Both the position numbers and the translations under genes were made by a program. A DNA stretch of 64,000 bases. Origin: Salifodinibacter halophilus (lineage in GTDB: Bacteria; Pseudomonadota; Gammaproteobacteria; Nevskiales; Salinisphaeraceae). Below are positions 33,267-41,620 of this stretch, piece by piece. The stretch's first letter is position 1, and every line of letters begins with the position of its first letter. Under the pieces are notes generated by a model, which made no database searches, was not told the DNA's origin, and saw nothing but the letters and a program-made list of their open reading frames with translations. The stretch lies in the NCBI GenBank assembly GCA_012999515.1, contig JABEEB010000001.1:1240001-1304000 (forward strand), written 5' to 3'.

Positions 33267-33331
33267 AGTTCCCGGATTACGCCACCGCGGAGGTGGCGCG
33301 GTACCGACCGCGTGAGCGGCCAGCGTCTGAC

Positions 33332-33709
33332 TTACTTGAGCTCAACCGACGCGCCGGCTTCCTCAAGCTGCGATTTCATTTCATCAGCGTCGGCTTTTTC
33401 GACGCCTTCCTTCAAGGTCGACGGTACGTTTTCGACCACTTCCTTGGCCTCTTTCAGGCCCTGATCAGTGATGGCACGCACGGCCTTGATTACACCGACC
33501 TTGTTATCGCCCGGGCTGGACAACACAACGTCGAACTCGGTTTGCTCTTCGGCTTCGGCCGGGGCATCGCCGCCAGCCGCTGGGGCCGCCGCTACGGGGG
33601 CCGCCGCCGACACGCCGAATTTCTCTTCCATCATTTCAACCAGTTCCACGACCTCCATAACGGACATCTGACTGATTGATTCGAGTACTTCTTCCTTGGT
33701 AGCAGCCAT
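33332..33709 (-). CDS. rplL: 50S ribosomal protein L7/L12
   Basis: Stalk protein that recruits translational GTPases, present in several copies per ribosome. The 125 residues have the N-terminal dimerisation helices (to about 33), an Ala/Pro/Gly hinge, and the C-terminal factor-binding domain (about 57-125) with [15 protein letters not shown] and [13 protein letters not shown]. It is followed by the attenuator before rpoB. Confidence 0.97.
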   Translation of the reverse strand: MAATKEEVLESISQMSVMEVVELVEMMEEKFGVSAAAPVAAAPAAGGDAPAEAEEQTEFDVVLSSPGDNKVGVIKAVRAITDQGLKEAKEVVENVPSTLKEGVEKADADEMKSQLEEAGASVELK

Positions 33710-33752
33710 TATTTACTCCTTAAATGCTGGTGCCAGTTTTGGATTCAACCGC

Positions 33753-34280
33753 TTAAGCGGCCTGCTTCTGATCACGGACTGCAGCGACACTGCGCGAGAG
33801 TTTCGCAGCCGGCTCACGGGTGGTACGTGCCAGCGCTTCGACCGGTCCACGCATGGCCCGCATCAACTGCGAAATCGCATCGTCATAGGTCGGCAGACTA
33901 GCCAGTCGTTCGACCTGCGCGGCCGGCAACAGCTCGCCGCCGAGCGATACGGCAGTCACCTGCACAACGCCATGCTCGTTACGAAACTTTGTGAGCACGC
34001 GTGCCGCAGACCCGGGGTCTTCGAGCGAAAAGCCCATCAACACCGGCCCCGTCAACGCCTCGCTGAGGCATTCGTAGTCGGTGCCAGCAACCGCTCGCTT
34101 GGCGACCGTGTTCTTGATGACCTTCAGATACGCACCATCTTCACGCGCGTTCTTGCGAAGCTCATCCATCTGACCGGCGCTCAACCCTCGGTATTCGGCC
34201 AAGACCGCCGAATGCGCGCGCTTGGCGACGTCACCGACTTCCGCGACCATGGCCTGCTTGGCTTGAAAACTTGTGGCCAT
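33753..34280 (-). CDS. rplJ: 50S ribosomal protein L10
   Basis: Stalk base that holds L7/L12 dimers and, as the L10-L7/L12 complex, represses its own mRNA. The start at 34280 (MATSFQAKQAMVAEV) gives 175 residues and lies eight bases after GGAG. An in-frame ATG two codons earlier is only two bases from the same site and is rejected. The core VLAEYRGLSAGQMDELRKNARE and VIKNTVAKRA are typical. Confidence 0.95.
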   Translation of the reverse strand: MATSFQAKQAMVAEVGDVAKRAHSAVLAEYRGLSAGQMDELRKNAREDGAYLKVIKNTVAKRAVAGTDYECLSEALTGPVLMGFSLEDPGSAARVLTKFRNEHGVVQVTAVSLGGELLPAAQVERLASLPTYDDAISQLMRAMRGPVEALARTTREPAAKLSRSVAAVRDQKQAA

Positions 34281-34527
34281 TGTCATTTCTCCTTTAACAA
34301 CCGACGCCACCACGGCGCCGGGACCTTGAAGCGGTTCGCCGACCTACTTGCGGCCGACTCACGCCATCTACGCAGGCTGGCGGATCGCCATTAAGCCCGG
34401 TAACCGACCCGTGCCACATGAAGGCAGCACCGCCGGTTAACCGAACACCTTGCGGTCTTTGAAGTGGCAACCCCTATCTTTGGCTGCACTGCAAAGGACC
34501 TCGTTTGGACCAGTTCCGGCCCTCGAT
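34281..34527 (-). promoter_or_regulatory. ribosomal protein L10 leader (rplJL autoregulation)
   Basis: A 247-base untranslated stretch separates rplA from rplJ. On the minus strand it contains CCTGCGTAGATGGCG (within 34361-34380), which resembles the conserved element of L10 leaders to which the L10-L7/L12 complex binds, next to a GTGAGTCGG run. Position, length and motif all agree with an L10 leader, which blocks translation of rplJ when L10 is in excess. Confidence 0.7.
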
Positions 34528-35223
34528 TCAAGCCGCCAACGAGCTGGGATCAAGCGTCAAGCCCGGCCCCATGGTCGTCGACAGCGAAATTTTCTTGAGA
34601 TACACGCCCTTGGCGGTGGACGGTTTAGCACGCCGCAGATCAGCGATCAGCGCCGCTAGATTTTCAGCCAGCGCCTCGTTACCAAAATCCACATTGCCAA
34701 TCGCGCAGTGAATGATGCCGGCCTTGTCGATACGGTATTGAACCTGGCCCGCCTTAGCGTTAGCCACCGCGGTTTCCACATCGGTGGTTACCGTGCCGGT
34801 CTTCGGATTGGGCATCAGACCGCGCGGGCCTAGAATTTGGCCTAACTTGCCGACTACTGGCATGGCATCCGGCGTGGCCACGACCATATCGAAGTCCATC
34901 TGACCATCCTGCACTTGCTCGGCAAGATCCTCGAGACCGACGATATCGGCGCCCGCCGCGCGAGCCGTATCGGCATTCGCGCCCTGGGTGAACACCGCCA
35001 CGCGCACACTTTTACCTGTGCCGTGCGGCAGCACGGTTGAGCCACGTACGTTCTGATCCGACTTACGGGCATTAACGCCCAGTCGAACAGCAACCTCGAC
35101 CGACTCGGTAAAGCGAGCATTGGCCAATTTCTTCAACGTGGTCAATGCCTCGTCGACCGGGTAATCCTTCACCGGGTCGATCTGATCGCGCGCGGCCGCT
35201 TTTCTTTTCGATAATCTGGCCAT
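34528..35223 (-). CDS. rplA: 50S ribosomal protein L1
   Basis: L1-stalk protein that helps release E-site tRNA and represses the rplKA mRNA. The 231 residues contain [37 protein letters not shown] (split across about 31-67), and later [19 protein letters not shown] (about 124-142), the RNA-binding signature. It is two bases after rplK. Confidence 0.97.
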   Translation of the reverse strand: MARLSKRKAAARDQIDPVKDYPVDEALTTLKKLANARFTESVEVAVRLGVNARKSDQNVRGSTVLPHGTGKSVRVAVFTQGANADTARAAGADIVGLEDLAEQVQDGQMDFDMVVATPDAMPVVGKLGQILGPRGLMPNPKTGTVTTDVETAVANAKAGQVQYRIDKAGIIHCAIGNVDFGNEALAENLAALIADLRRAKPSTAKGVYLKKISLSTTMGPGLTLDPSSLAA

Positions 35224-35225
35224 GA

Positions 35226-35654
35226 TCAGCCCTCCACGTTCAGGCCCATGCTCCGGGCGCTGCCACCAATAATCCGAATCGCTGCGTCCATGTTAGCGGC
35301 GTTCAAATCCGGCCACTTGGCCTCGGCGATCTCCTGCAACTGGGCCGTAGTCACACTACCCACCTTATTGCGCAACGGATCACCCGAGCCGCCACTCACA
35401 TTGGCCGCCTTTTTCAACAGCACCGACGCCGGCGGCGTCTTGGTGACAAACGAAAAACTGCGGTCCGAGAATACGGTGATGACCACCGGTGTCGGCAACC
35501 CTTGTTCGGCGTCCTGCGTCTCGGCGTTGAACGCCTTACAGAACTCCATGATATTGACACCATGCTGGCCGAGCGCGGGCCCGACCGGCGGGCTCGGCTT
35601 AGCCTGCCCGGCTGGAATCTGGAGCTTGATATAGCCCGTGATTTTCTTTGCCAT
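35226..35654 (-). CDS. rplK: 50S ribosomal protein L11
   Basis: GTPase-centre protein, target of thiostrepton and needed for RelA activation. The 142 residues start [32 protein letters not shown] and end with [17 protein letters not shown]. The 69-base gap from nusG contains a small GAGC/GCTC hairpin that could be the L1 target, but this is weak. Confidence 0.97.
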   Translation of the reverse strand: MAKKITGYIKLQIPAGQAKPSPPVGPALGQHGVNIMEFCKAFNAETQDAEQGLPTPVVITVFSDRSFSFVTKTPPASVLLKKAANVSGGSGDPLRNKVGSVTTAQLQEIAEAKWPDLNAANMDAAIRIIGGSARSMGLNVEG

Positions 35655-35723
35655 TGCTTCCTCTCTAGCTGGGTCCGAACACGCGAGCTAAGGCCCACGC
35701 TCCCCGATTAGCCAGCCGTCCGG

Positions 35724-36257
35724 CTAGCCTTTTTCAACCTGATCGAAACTAAGATCAACCGGCGTCGAGCGACCAAAAATAGTGACCGCGACGCGAAGCC
35801 GGTTCTTGTCGTAGTTAACTTCTTCGACCACACCGTTAAATTCTGAAAACGGACCATCGGTGACGCGCACTTCCTGACCGGGCTCGAAGACCGTCTTCGG
35901 TCGCGGCTTTTCGACCGATTCTTCGACCCGATTCAGAATCTGCTCGGCCTCGCGATCCGAAATCGGCGCCGGACGATCGGCCGTGCCACCGATAAACCCA
36001 AGCACACCAGGCACATTTTTAACCAGGTGCCAAGTGTCATCGGTCATGTCCATTTGCACCAGCACGTAACCCGGAAAGAACTTGCGTTCAGTCGTGCGCC
36101 GCTGCCCATTTTTAACTTCGACGACTTCCTCGGTCGGAACCAGAATATCGCCGAACGACTCTCCAGCTTCGCTACGCGTCACATGGTCGGCCAGCGCATC
36201 GCGCACTTTATTCTCATGCTGCGACAGCGCGTGTACGACGTACCACTTCTTGGCCAT
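35724..36257 (-). CDS. nusG: transcription termination/antitermination protein NusG
   Basis: Binds the RNA polymerase clamp, suppresses pausing, aids Rho, and links polymerase to the ribosome through S10. From the ATG at 36257 it has 177 residues ([18 protein letters not shown]). An NGN domain contains [12 protein letters not shown] (about 62-73), and a C-terminal KOW domain contains [18 protein letters not shown] (about 133-150). It is 20 bases after secE; the longer open frame through secE is not coding. Confidence 0.97.
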   Translation of the reverse strand: MAKKWYVVHALSQHENKVRDALADHVTRSEAGESFGDILVPTEEVVEVKNGQRRTTERKFFPGYVLVQMDMTDDTWHLVKNVPGVLGFIGGTADRPAPISDREAEQILNRVEESVEKPRPKTVFEPGQEVRVTDGPFSEFNGVVEEVNYDKNRLRVAVTIFGRSTPVDLSFDQVEKG

Positions 36258-36277
36258 ACGTTCCTCTTGTATTGCGC

Positions 36278-36652
36278 TTACAGCCGACCGGTCAAAAGCG
36301 AGACACTCCATCCCAGCAGGATGTCGAGCGCCCAGATAAATACCGCCAGGATCAGAACCACCAGAACCACCATTGCCGTGGTCTGAACGGTCTCCTTGCG
36401 TGTCGGCCACACCACACGCCGGACTTCCGTGCGCGAGCCTTGAACATAGCCCCACGCGATTCGGCCGAACTGCGACTGAACCGCCACCAGAACCGCTACA
36501 CCAACCCCCACGATCATACCGAGGACTCGGACCAGATCGCTGTACCAGGTGAAGTAGTAGTAGCCGACGATGCTCGCGACAACAATCGCGACGGCCACCC
36601 ACATGATGGCCGCGTCCAACCACGAGCTTGCCTGTTTATCTTGGGTCGCCAT
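36278..36652 (-). CDS. secE: preprotein translocase subunit SecE
   Basis: Essential clamp subunit of the Sec translocon. At 124 residues it is the gammaproteobacterial three-helix form, with hydrophobic segments at about 14-34, 41-59 and 93-113. The conserved amphipathic region [17 protein letters not shown] (about 77-93) precedes the essential last helix. It lies between tRNA-Trp and nusG. Confidence 0.96.
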   Translation of the reverse strand: MATQDKQASSWLDAAIMWVAVAIVVASIVGYYYFTWYSDLVRVLGMIVGVGVAVLVAVQSQFGRIAWGYVQGSRTEVRRVVWPTRKETVQTTAMVVLVVLILAVFIWALDILLGWSVSLLTGRL

Positions 36653-36700
36653 CGGCTAGCGTCGCTCTGGATGCCGCGTGAACTTAAACTGTGCCGTCGC

Positions 36701-36777
36701 TGGCAGGCCAGGAGGGGCTCGAACCCCCAACCTGCGGTTTTGGAGACCGCTGCTCTTCCAATTGAGCTACTGACCTG
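36701..36777 (-). tRNA. tRNA-Trp (CCA)
   Basis: A full cloverleaf on the minus strand. The acceptor stem CAGGTCA pairs with TGGCCTG (one G-U), the D arm has AGCTCAATTGGAAGAGC, the anticodon loop TCTCCAAA gives CCA (36741-36743), the T arm is GGGGGTTCGAGCCCC, and a CCA end is encoded. It lies between tRNA-Thr and secE. Confidence 0.96.
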
Positions 36778-36863
36778 ACGACAGAGCACAGCGCTGCTGT
36801 TAAGCGCCTAAGAGTAGCAGATAGTCTACCGATTTAGCAACAACCAAATGCGAACCAACAGCC

Positions 36864-36938
<75 letters not shown>

Positions 36939-36943
36939 ATCGC

Positions 36944-37017
36944 TGGAGCGGGCGACCGGAATCGAACCGGCATCATCAGCTTGGAAGGCTGAGGTTCTAC
37001 CGTTGAACTACGCCCGC
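36944..37017 (-). tRNA. tRNA-Gly (TCC)
   Basis: Minus-strand cloverleaf. The acceptor GCGGGCG pairs with CGCCCGC, the D arm is AGTTCAACGGTAGAAC, the anticodon loop CTTCCAA gives TCC, the T arm is GCCGGTTCGATTCCGGT, and CCA is encoded. It is five bases before tRNA-Thr. Confidence 0.96.
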
Positions 37018-37049
37018 GCGCAAATTGTTGACGTAGTTTAACGTGAATA

Positions 37050-37134
37050 TGGTGGAGGGAGGAGGATTCGAACCCCCGAAGGCTGAGCCGGCAGATTTAC
37101 AGTCTGCTCCCGTTGACCGCTTGGGTATCCCTCC
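37050..37134 (-). tRNA. tRNA-Tyr (GTA)
   Basis: Minus-strand class II tRNA of 85 bases. The acceptor GGAGGGA pairs with TCCCTCC, the anticodon loop CTGTAAA gives GTA, there is a long variable arm, the T arm is GGGGGTTCGAATCCTCC, and CCA is encoded. It is the first gene of the tRNA-secE-nusG unit, following the promoter at 37147-37176. Confidence 0.97.
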
Positions 37135-37146
37135 ATCGAGCCCGAT

Positions 37147-37176
37147 ATTATTTCGCAATAAAAATCCGGCTGTCAA
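37147..37176 (-). promoter_or_regulatory. strong promoter of the tRNA-Tyr/Gly/Thr/Trp unit
   Basis: On the minus strand TTGACA (37171-37176) is followed after 18 bases by AATAAT (37147-37152), then a GC-rich ATCGGGCTC discriminator. Consensus hexamers with a GC discriminator are typical of stringently controlled stable RNA promoters. The mature tRNA-Tyr begins about 12 bases after the -10. Confidence 0.7.
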
Positions 37177-37251
37177 TGCAGCCTGGAGATCGACGGCGTC
37201 TGGCCGGCGCATAAGCCGCCCTTGCACGGTTCGAGCGCCGGGCCACCTGCG

Positions 37252-37356
37252 TTACGCTTTAGGTGTTGCAGCGTGCGCTGGCACGGCCACATCGTATCCG
37301 ACCCACACCGCCAAGGCCACCATAAGCGCGGCCGCAAGCTCCCTCCCATCCTTCAT
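37252..37356 (-). CDS. possible 34-residue secreted or membrane peptide
   Basis: An ATG at 37356 opens a 34-codon frame on the minus strand. It reads MKDGRELAAALMVALAVWVG, then a short polar part ending AHAATPKA. A charged N-terminus, one hydrophobic segment and an AHA-A cleavage-like site resemble a small membrane protein or an orphan signal peptide. No good Shine-Dalgarno is visible. It may instead be the remnant of a lost gene in the 292-base gap between tRNA-Tyr and the dihydroorotase. Unrecognised. Confidence 0.2.
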   Translation of the reverse strand: MKDGRELAAALMVALAVWVGYDVAVPAHAATPKA

Positions 37357-37426
37357 AACTACGTCGCAGGGTGTCAATATGGTTTAACCCAACCAGCGGC
37401 AACATGAGCGAGGCTCCCGATCCATC

Positions 37427-38761
37427 ATGTCTGAACTCCTGATTAAAAACGCACAAATCGTCAACGAAGGCACGATTCAAACGGGTGACCTGCGCGTTCG
37501 CGACGGCCGAATTGACGCTATAGCCAGCGAGCTCGACGCCGGATCTCGCACCGAAGTGCTAGACGCCGGCGGCAACTATCTAATGCCGGGCATGATCGAC
37601 GACCAAGTGCATTTCCGCACACCAGGTCTAAGCCATAAGGGAGACCTGACCACTGAGTCGCGCGCGGCTGTGGCCGGCGGTGTGACCAGCTTCATGGACA
37701 TGCCAAACGTCCAACCGCCAACCATCGACAATCAAGCGCTTCACACTAAGATCGCGTCCGCCGAGGGCAAATGCGCAGCTAATTTCGGATTCCATCTCGG
37801 CGCGACCAACGACAACATCGATTCGATCAAAGCTGCCGATCAAAGTGCGGCGGCCGGCATCAAAATCTTCATGGGCGCTTCAACCGGCCGCATGCTAGTC
37901 GACGATGACGATGCCTTGGAGGCGATTTTTGAGCACGCGCCACTGACCGTGCTTACGCACTGCGAAGAAACGCCCATGATTGAGGCCGCGCTCGCGCGGG
38001 CCCGCGCCGAATACGGGGATGACATACCAATGGCCATGCACCCCACGATTCGCTCGCGCGAGGCCTGTTTGGCATCCAGCCGCAAAGCGGTTGACCTGGC
38101 ACAACGCCACGGCACTCAGCTGCATATACTGCACCTGACGACTGCCGACGAATTGGCGCTATTCACAGCGAGCCCCATGGCCGGCAAATCGATCACGGCC
38201 GAAGCCTGCGTCCATCACTTATGGTTTTGCGATGCCGATTACGATCGGCTCGGCACGCGCATCAAATGCAACCCGGCGATCAAGACCGACGCCGACCGAC
38301 AGGCAATCCGACGCGCTGTTGCCGAGGACCGGATCGATATACTGGCCACCGACCACGCGCCCCACTTGATTGAGGAAAAAGACGGGCCTTACACACAGGC
38401 GGCAGCCGGCATGCCGCTGGCCCAGTATGTGCTGGTTGCACTCGTCGACATGGCCGAATCGGGTTGGATGAGCCTGCCACAGCTCGTACAGAAAACCGCA
38501 CATAACGTTGCCGAGCGCTTCCAGGTCGCCGAGCGCGGCTATCTCCGTGAGGGCTACTGGGCGGATCTCGTCGTCGTCGACCCATCAGCACCGACAGTCG
38601 TCGACGCTGAGCCCGTGCACGCACACTGCGGCTGGACGCCATTCACGGGCCAACGATTCAATGCCCGGGTGCAGGCGACCGTCGTGTCTGGCCAAATCGC
38701 CTATTGCAACGATACAATACAACCGGTTGCCGCCGGCCAAGCGCTTTGCTATGCGCGCTAG
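37427..38761 (+). CDS. pyrC: dihydroorotase (amidohydrolase-type)
   Basis: Third step of de novo pyrimidine synthesis: cyclises carbamoyl aspartate to dihydroorotate. The 444 residues form a cyclic amidohydrolase barrel. Visible metal-site elements are the carboxylatable Lys in GIKIFMGASTG (about 145), THCEE (about 178), HILHLTTADE (about 230-239) and ATDHAPH (about 304-310). The first motif reads DDQVHFRTPG instead of the usual HxHFREPG, so the first metal histidine is Gln. That variant is known to me from dihydroorotases of several Bacteroidetes and some gammaproteobacteria. Allantoinase is a less likely alternative. It has no pyrimidine genes as neighbours. Confidence 0.85.
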   Translation: MSELLIKNAQIVNEGTIQTGDLRVRDGRIDAIASELDAGSRTEVLDAGGNYLMPGMIDDQVHFRTPGLSHKGDLTTESRAAVAGGVTSFMDMPNVQPPTIDNQALHTKIASAEGKCAANFGFHLGATNDNIDSIKAADQSAAAGIKIFMGASTGRMLVDDDDALEAIFEHAPLTVLTHCEETPMIEAALARARAEYGDDIPMAMHPTIRSREACLASSRKAVDLAQRHGTQLHILHLTTADELALFTASPMAGKSITAEACVHHLWFCDADYDRLGTRIKCNPAIKTDADRQAIRRAVAEDRIDILATDHAPHLIEEKDGPYTQAAAGMPLAQYVLVALVDMAESGWMSLPQLVQKTAHNVAERFQVAERGYLREGYWADLVVVDPSAPTVVDAEPVHAHCGWTPFTGQRFNARVQATVVSGQIAYCNDTIQPVAAGQALCYAR

Positions 38762-38840
38762 CATCGGTTGACGTGTCGATATTTGCTACGTCCATCTGCT
38801 GATTGCCGGCCTGAACGAATCGCGAGCGAGGTGCCAGAGC

Positions 38841-39272
38841 ATGCAATCGAACGAATTGCGCAAAGTTGGCCTTAAAGCCACTCTGCCGCGCCTGAAGATA
38901 CTCGAAGTACTGCAGGACAACCGCGCTGATCATCTTTCTGCCGAAGATGTCTACCGTCGACTACTCGACCATAACGAGGACATCGGCCTAGCCACGATCT
39001 ACCGTGTATTGTCGCAGTTCGAGGAAGCCGGACTGGTGACGCGTCACCATTTCGAGGACGGTCACGCTCTGTTCGAGCTCGACCAGGGCCCGCACGATCA
39101 TCTGATCTGCGTGAAGTGTGGACGCATCGAAGAATTCTTCGACGATGAGATCCAAAAGCGCCAAAAGAATGTCGCTGAACAATCCGGCTTCGATTTATCC
39201 AAGCACACACTGGTGCTCTACGGCGATTGTCAGACCACCAACTGCCAAAATAAGAGCGCCGACAACGAATAA
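38841..39272 (+). CDS. fur: ferric uptake regulator Fur
   Basis: Iron-responsive dimeric repressor controlling iron uptake and storage. The 143 residues have the winged helix with YRVLSQFEEAGLV (about 54-66), followed by HHFEDGHALFEL, HDHLICVKCGRIEEF (histidine cluster and CxxC zinc site, about 87-101), and a later Cys pair in GDCQTTNC. The length and motif order match Fur rather than Zur or PerR. It stands alone, 79 bases after the dihydroorotase. I saw no convincing Fur box upstream. Confidence 0.93.
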   Translation: MQSNELRKVGLKATLPRLKILEVLQDNRADHLSAEDVYRRLLDHNEDIGLATIYRVLSQFEEAGLVTRHHFEDGHALFELDQGPHDHLICVKCGRIEEFFDDEIQKRQKNVAEQSGFDLSKHTLVLYGDCQTTNCQNKSADNE

Positions 39273-39372
39273 GCACGACTTCGACGGCGCCAATCATCGC
39301 AGCCGACTAGCCTCGGTACTGCGGGCGCCTAATGGATAGGTTCGTGCCAATCAACAACCAACCGAGCAATCT

Positions 39373-40566
39373 ATGATCCGACCCCACGGCAACAGTGAAC
39401 TCTCCCCGCTTCTCGTCGAAGATGACAGCGCGCGCGACCAACTCGCCCGGGAAGCCGCTGAATTGCCGGCTTTAACGCTGACATCCGCCGCCGCGGCCAA
39501 CACTGTCATGCTGGGGGCCGGTTACTTTACGCCCCTGCCCGGCTTCATGGACAAGGCCGAGGCACAATCGGTAGCGCGCGACATGCGCACACACAACGGC
39601 CTGTTCTGGCCGATACCGATCGTCAACATCGCCACCGACATCGAAGCCATCCGCGGCGCCAAACGCATCGCGCTGAAAGACCCGAACGTCGACGGCCAGC
39701 CACCGCTGGCCGTTCAAGATGTCGACGGCATCGACGAGCTATCGGACGCCGACATGGAGACCATGGTCGAGCAGGTCTTCGGCACCACCGACGATGAACA
39801 CCCGGGTGTTGCAACGTTCAAGGCCCAGGGCCGATTTATTGTGCACGGGCCGATTCAGGTACTGAATTACAGCTATTTCGAGCAGGAATTCCCCGACACA
39901 TTCCACAGCGCACCGGCAATCCGGGCCGAGTTTGCCGAACGCGGCTGGGACAAAGTGGTCGCTTTCCAGACGCGCAACCCGATGCACCGCGCACACGAAG
40001 AACTCTGCAAGATGGCGCTGGAGGCCACCGGCGCGGACGGGGTGCTCGTGCACATGCTGCTCGGCCAGCTCAAGCCTGGCGACGTCCCGGCCCGTGTCCG
40101 CGACGCCGCAATCCGGCGCATGGTTGATCTTTATTTCCCGCCGAACACGGTGATGATCGCAGGCTACGGTTTCGACATGCTCTACGCCGGTCCGCGTGAA
40201 GCTGCGTTACACGCCGTGTTCCGTCAGAACGCCGGCTGCAGCCACTTCATCGTGGGACGTGATCACGCCGGCGTGGGCGATACTTACGGCGCATTCGAAG
40301 CGCAGGAGTTCCTGATCAACGAAGTGCCATCCGACGCGCTGGACATACAGATATACGCGGCTGACCACACAGCCTATTCGAAGAAGCTCGGCAAAGTCGT
40401 GATGATGCGCGACGCGCCCGATCACTCGATGGATGACTTCGTGATCCTATCCGGCACCAAAGTGCGGGAGATGCTGGGTCGCGGCGAAGCACCGCCGCAG
40501 GAATTCTCACGGCCGGAAGTCGCCGAAATCCTCATGGATTATTTCCAGAACCAATCTCAGGCCTGA
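39373..40566 (+). CDS. sat: sulfate adenylyltransferase (single-chain ATP sulfurylase)
   Basis: Forms adenosine 5'-phosphosulfate from sulfate and ATP, or runs in reverse during sulfur oxidation. The 397 residues are of the Sat/MET3 type, unlike the two-subunit CysDN common in gammaproteobacteria. The nucleotide-binding motifs QTRNPMHRAHEEL (about 198-210) and GRDHAGVGD (about 295-303) are intact. No APS kinase domain is fused. No cys or apr genes are adjacent, so an assimilatory or dissimilatory role cannot be decided here. A GC-rich hairpin follows. Confidence 0.93.
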   Translation: MIRPHGNSELSPLLVEDDSARDQLAREAAELPALTLTSAAAANTVMLGAGYFTPLPGFMDKAEAQSVARDMRTHNGLFWPIPIVNIATDIEAIRGAKRIALKDPNVDGQPPLAVQDVDGIDELSDADMETMVEQVFGTTDDEHPGVATFKAQGRFIVHGPIQVLNYSYFEQEFPDTFHSAPAIRAEFAERGWDKVVAFQTRNPMHRAHEELCKMALEATGADGVLVHMLLGQLKPGDVPARVRDAAIRRMVDLYFPPNTVMIAGYGFDMLYAGPREAALHAVFRQNAGCSHFIVGRDHAGVGDTYGAFEAQEFLINEVPSDALDIQIYAADHTAYSKKLGKVVMMRDAPDHSMDDFVILSGTKVREMLGRGEAPPQEFSRPEVAEILMDYFQNQSQA

Positions 40567-40573
40567 CGCACCC

Positions 40574-40603
40574 GGCGCCGGCGCGCATCGACTCGCCGGC
40601 GCC
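40574..40603. terminator. GC-rich hairpin at a convergent gene junction
   Basis: A ten-base perfect stem, GGCGCCGGCG and CGCCGGCGCC, with a ten-base loop fills the 52-base gap between the converging sat and cation-efflux genes. There is no clear U tract on either strand, so it may work as a bidirectional block with Rho or as a 3'-end stabiliser. Confidence 0.4.
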
Positions 40604-40618
40604 TGCTGGAGTCCCGCT

Positions 40619-41581
40619 TTACTCGGCGGCGGTAACGCCGCACTGGTGACCATCGCGACACGCCCGGGCCGTTATCCTGTCTTCGGGCTGGAGCGTGGTG
40701 TGGGTGATTGAAAATCGCTTAGCGAGCAGTCGTTCCAGTCGCGGCCGGATCGTTTCCCAATCCGACAGGCGAGAAACCTCGATGTGAGCCACGATTGCAC
40801 GCGTTGTCGAGGACAGATTCCAGATATGCAGATCGTGTATCGAGCGCACGCCGTCCACGCTGGTTAGCGCACTACCCACACTGTTGGCATCCAGATCGCG
40901 CGGCACCCCTTCCATCAAAACACGGACCACGTCGCGTAACAGCCGCAACGCGGAGATAAGAATAAGCACGCACACAACCAGCGACAGTAACGGGTCAATA
41001 GGCATCCAGCCGGTGGCCAGAATAACCCCGCCGGCCACGACCGCCGCGACCGACCCCAAAAGGTCACCGAACACGTGGAGCAACGCGCCACGGACATTCA
41101 TGGTGCGCTCACCGCGCATCAAGATGGCGCCCACGCCGAGGTTGACACAAAAACCGAGTGCGCCAATGGCCAGCACAACCGGCCCATCAACGGGCGCAGG
41201 ATCCAGGAACCGGGCCACAGCGGATACAGCGATCGCTACGACGATCGCCAGCATGAAAAGCGTATTGAGTGCTGCTCCCAGCACTTCCGAGCGCAAAAGC
41301 CCGAACGAATGCGTCGACGATGCGGGACGTTGCGCCAACCAGGCGGCGAACGCGCCGACGCCCAGCGACGACGTGTCGGTAATCATATGACCCGCATCGG
41401 ACCATAGCGCCAACGAGCCACTAAACCAACCTGCGATCAATTCAACGACGGCAAACGCCAACGTAAAACAAAGCGAAATGAGCAGCACCCGCCCACTGCC
41501 ATGGTGGTGCGAACCGCCCAAACCATGATCATGGTCGTGCTCGTTGTGGTGGTGCTGGTGGTCGTGATTGGTCATATTCAT
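40619..41581 (-). CDS. cation diffusion facilitator (zinc-type efflux transporter)
   Basis: Inner-membrane proton-coupled exporter of divalent metals, CzcD/ZitB-like. The 320 residues begin with a His/Asp-rich stretch (about 5-28), then six hydrophobic helices and a cytosolic ferredoxin-like domain (about 210-300). Both intramembrane sites have the HxxxD pattern typical of zinc transporters: DAGHMITD (helix 2) and HVFGDLLGS (helix 5). It follows an SmtB-type repressor gene by 39 bases, which supports zinc (or cobalt/cadmium) detoxification. Confidence 0.92.
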   Translation of the reverse strand: MNMTNHDHQHHHNEHDHDHGLGGSHHHGSGRVLLISLCFTLAFAVVELIAGWFSGSLALWSDAGHMITDTSSLGVGAFAAWLAQRPASSTHSFGLLRSEVLGAALNTLFMLAIVVAIAVSAVARFLDPAPVDGPVVLAIGALGFCVNLGVGAILMRGERTMNVRGALLHVFGDLLGSVAAVVAGGVILATGWMPIDPLLSLVVCVLILISALRLLRDVVRVLMEGVPRDLDANSVGSALTSVDGVRSIHDLHIWNLSSTTRAIVAHIEVSRLSDWETIRPRLERLLAKRFSITHTTLQPEDRITARACRDGHQCGVTAAE

Positions 41582-41620
41582 CGTCGCGTAAATCTGCCAG
41601 ATATCGGAGCTCGAGACGGC

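Noticed and set aside
36258-36623. Long upstream extension of nusG through secE
   Set aside because: Overlaps the conserved SecE gene in another frame and NusG homology begins at 36257.
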